From: Alphaproteobacteria bacterium
Lineage (GTDB): Bacteria > Pseudomonadota > Alphaproteobacteria > Rhizobiales > Devosiaceae
DNA length: 6,144 bases
NCBI GenBank assembly: GCA_013152625.1
Contig: JAADFY010000089.1
Coordinates: 1-6,144, forward strand
Direction of reading: 5' to 3'
Shown: in pieces, positions 4,983-6,144 of the stretch
Layout of the letters: each line of letters begins with the position of its first letter
Position numbering within the stretch: position 1 is the stretch's first letter
Position numbers and translations under genes: made by a program
Notes under the pieces: generated by a model
Databases searched by the model: none
The model's input: the letters and a program-made list of their open reading frames with translations, nothing else
Told to the model about the DNA's origin: nothing

Positions 4983-5975
4983 TCACCGCACATCGGCGCT
5001 GAACATAATGACCTCTTTCTGGATCACATGGGCCTGCTCACGCATTTTTACGTCCCTGAGCAATGCCTGGACCACCTGGATTGACAACATCAAAAGCGAC
5101 GGCGAGACAATCACCACCCGGGCCCGCAGCGCCGCCTGAACCACGTCCTCGAACTTTTCGTGAATGTCGGCAAATATCGCCTCGGACGGCACGAACATGA
5201 ACGCGGTGTCCTGGGTTTCCCCAACCAGCAGATATTTTTCCGAAATTGCTTTGACATGGACGGCCAGATCCCGCCGGAACTGGGTGGCGGGGGGTGGCCC
5301 GCCTTCGCTTTCTCCCGGTTCGCGCAGCCGTTGCCAGGCTTCAAGTGGAAATTTGGCGTCAATCACCAGCGGCGGGGCATCGTTGGGCATGAAGATCACG
5401 CAGTCGGGCCGGTTGCCGTTGGAGAGTTTGACCTGAAAGCCATATCCGGTGGACGGTAAGCCGTCTGCGACAATGGCCTCCATCCGGCCCTGACCGAAAG
5501 CGCCGCGCTGTTGTTTGTTGGACAGGATCGATTGCAGCGAAACGATCTCGCTGGACAACTGGGTGATGTTGGACTGGGCCCGGTCGATCACCGCCAGCCG
5601 CTCGTTGAGTTTAGCCAGGCTTTGCTCGGTTTTGGAGCGGTTTTCGTTCAGATGCTGGCCCATTTTATGGTTGGCGTCGGCAATCCGGTCGCCAAGGTTT
5701 TTGGAAAGCTCGGTGGTTGAAGTGCCAAAAATTTCCGACATGGTTTGCACCCTGCCGGTCATTTCCGATTGAACCCGCATCAGATCGGCCAGATGGCGCT
5801 CCATCTCGCGGTTGCGCTCGCTAAGCCGTTGGGCTTCTTCTGAGCGGGTTTGCCCGGCCCGCAAAAAAATCACCAGCAAGGCAAGCAGCAGGAGCGCAAT
5901 CAGCCCGAAGGCGGCAATCGCTCCTTGCAAAACGGTCACGGGCCAATCGCCAATGGTGATCAGAATCACATCCAT
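4983..5975 (-). CDS. rmuC: DNA recombination protein RmuC, truncated at a premature stop
   Basis: RmuC family proteins limit DNA rearrangement at inverted repeats and carry a predicted PD-(D/E)XK nuclease-like core; the biochemical activity is poorly defined. The start at 5975 is the first ATG after an in-frame TAG, with only a weak upstream AAG as ribosome binding site. One membrane segment (about 17-38) anchors a long coiled coil (about 44-150). The core follows: FGQGRMEAIV (160-169), RPDCVI with D191, and the DxK motif in VIDAKFPLEAW (204-214; D206, K208), then the conserved EKYLLVGETQDTAFMFVPSEA region (246-266). The frame ends at codon 331 in TGA, about 51 residues short of the family ending, which is still encoded downstream. 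The nuclease-like core is complete, so the short form may keep some function. The gene is convergent with the chemoreceptor gene. Confidence 0.88.
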   Translation of the reverse strand: MDVILITIGDWPVTVLQGAIAAFGLIALLLLALLVIFLRAGQTRSEEAQRLSERNREMERHLADLMRVQSEMTGRVQTMSEIFGTSTTELSKNLGDRIADANHKMGQHLNENRSKTEQSLAKLNERLAVIDRAQSNITQLSSEIVSLQSILSNKQQRGAFGQGRMEAIVADGLPSTGYGFQVKLSNGNRPDCVIFMPNDAPPLVIDAKFPLEAWQRLREPGESEGGPPPATQFRRDLAVHVKAISEKYLLVGETQDTAFMFVPSEAIFADIHEKFEDVVQAALRARVVIVSPSLLMLSIQVVQALLRDVKMREQAHVIQKEVIMFSADVR

Positions 5976-6023
5976 GGCGCTTATCTAGACTGTTTCATGG
6001 ATGGACTGAAACTGCTTGTACTG

Positions 6024-6040
6024 CGCACCAGCGCGGTGCG
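6024..6040. repeat. 6-bp hairpin upstream of rmuC
   Basis: CGCACC (6024-6029) and GGTGCG (6035-6040) pair around a 5-base loop, about 50 bases upstream of the rmuC start. It sits next to the larger palindrome at 6052-6095 and may be part of the same composite intergenic repeat. Confidence 0.4.
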
Positions 6041-6051
6041 AGCCGCATTGA

Positions 6052-6095
6052 GCGTTGTCAGGAAAAGTGGATACCGGTTTTCCGTCCGACAACGC
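6052..6095. repeat. Nested intergenic palindrome of Rhizobiales type
   Basis: Outer arms GCGTTGTC (6052-6059) and GACAACGC (6088-6095) enclose inner arms GGAAAA (6061-6066) and TTTTCC (6078-6083). The inner text, GGAAAAGTGG-N4-CCGGTTTTCC-like, resembles a motif I recall as frequent between genes of Rhizobiales, similar to RIME-type mosaic elements. The family assignment is from memory. The element lies 77 bases upstream of the rmuC start and would be transcribed if the rmuC promoter is beyond it. Confidence 0.6.
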
Positions 6096-6144
6096 GACCT
6101 AGAAAAAATCAGTGAGCAGCCGCTATTAAAGTACCCCCACCCCT

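Noticed and set aside
4965..4985. Selenocysteine insertion at the rmuC TGA
   Set aside because: Only a 4-bp GAGC/GCTC stem lies downstream, without a SECIS-like apical loop, and the RmuC family has Arg, not Cys or Sec, at this position.

Overview
The window looks like a chromosomal segment of an alphaproteobacterium, most likely of the Rhizobiales/Hyphomicrobiales. The clues are a GC-rich composition, alphaproteobacterial DnaX and RecR sequence signatures, the SRP RNA directly upstream of dnaX, and intergenic palindromes of the kind scattered through Rhizobiales genomes. Most of it is housekeeping DNA, and no defence island, mobile element, CRISPR array or integrase is visible.

Layout: bases 1-248 hold no convincing gene but three separate inverted repeats. 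The small bacterial SRP RNA (ffs) lies at about 249-346. It is followed on the same strand by dnaX (407-2221), a ybaB/ebfC family gene (2227-2550) and recR (2754-3359). This ffs-dnaX-ybaB-recR order is an old, widely conserved arrangement linking protein targeting RNA, the replicase clamp loader, a nucleoid-associated protein and the RecFOR recombination mediator. The 203-base ybaB-recR interval contains a possible 38-codon small ORF with a good ribosome binding site, a 10-bp perfect hairpin, and a 15-codon mini-ORF that abuts the recR start.

After a 119-base gap with a tandem GCGCTAACCA repeat that resembles a CtrA-type site, a soluble globin-coupled methyl-accepting chemotaxis protein is encoded at 3479-4822. 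It faces an rmuC gene on the minus strand. RmuC as read starts at 5975 and stops at an in-frame TGA (4983-4985), but 51 more codons in the same frame continue the usual family C-terminus down to a TAA at 4827-4829. This is either a recent nonsense mutation, a sequencing error or readthrough, and it is the most notable anomaly in the window. Bases 5976-6144 hold the rmuC upstream region and a nested palindrome of Rhizobiales repeat type.

Functionally, DnaX, YbaB, RecR and RmuC all concern DNA replication, repair or rearrangement. The heme-sensor chemoreceptor is a separate, probably independently controlled insertion between recR and rmuC.
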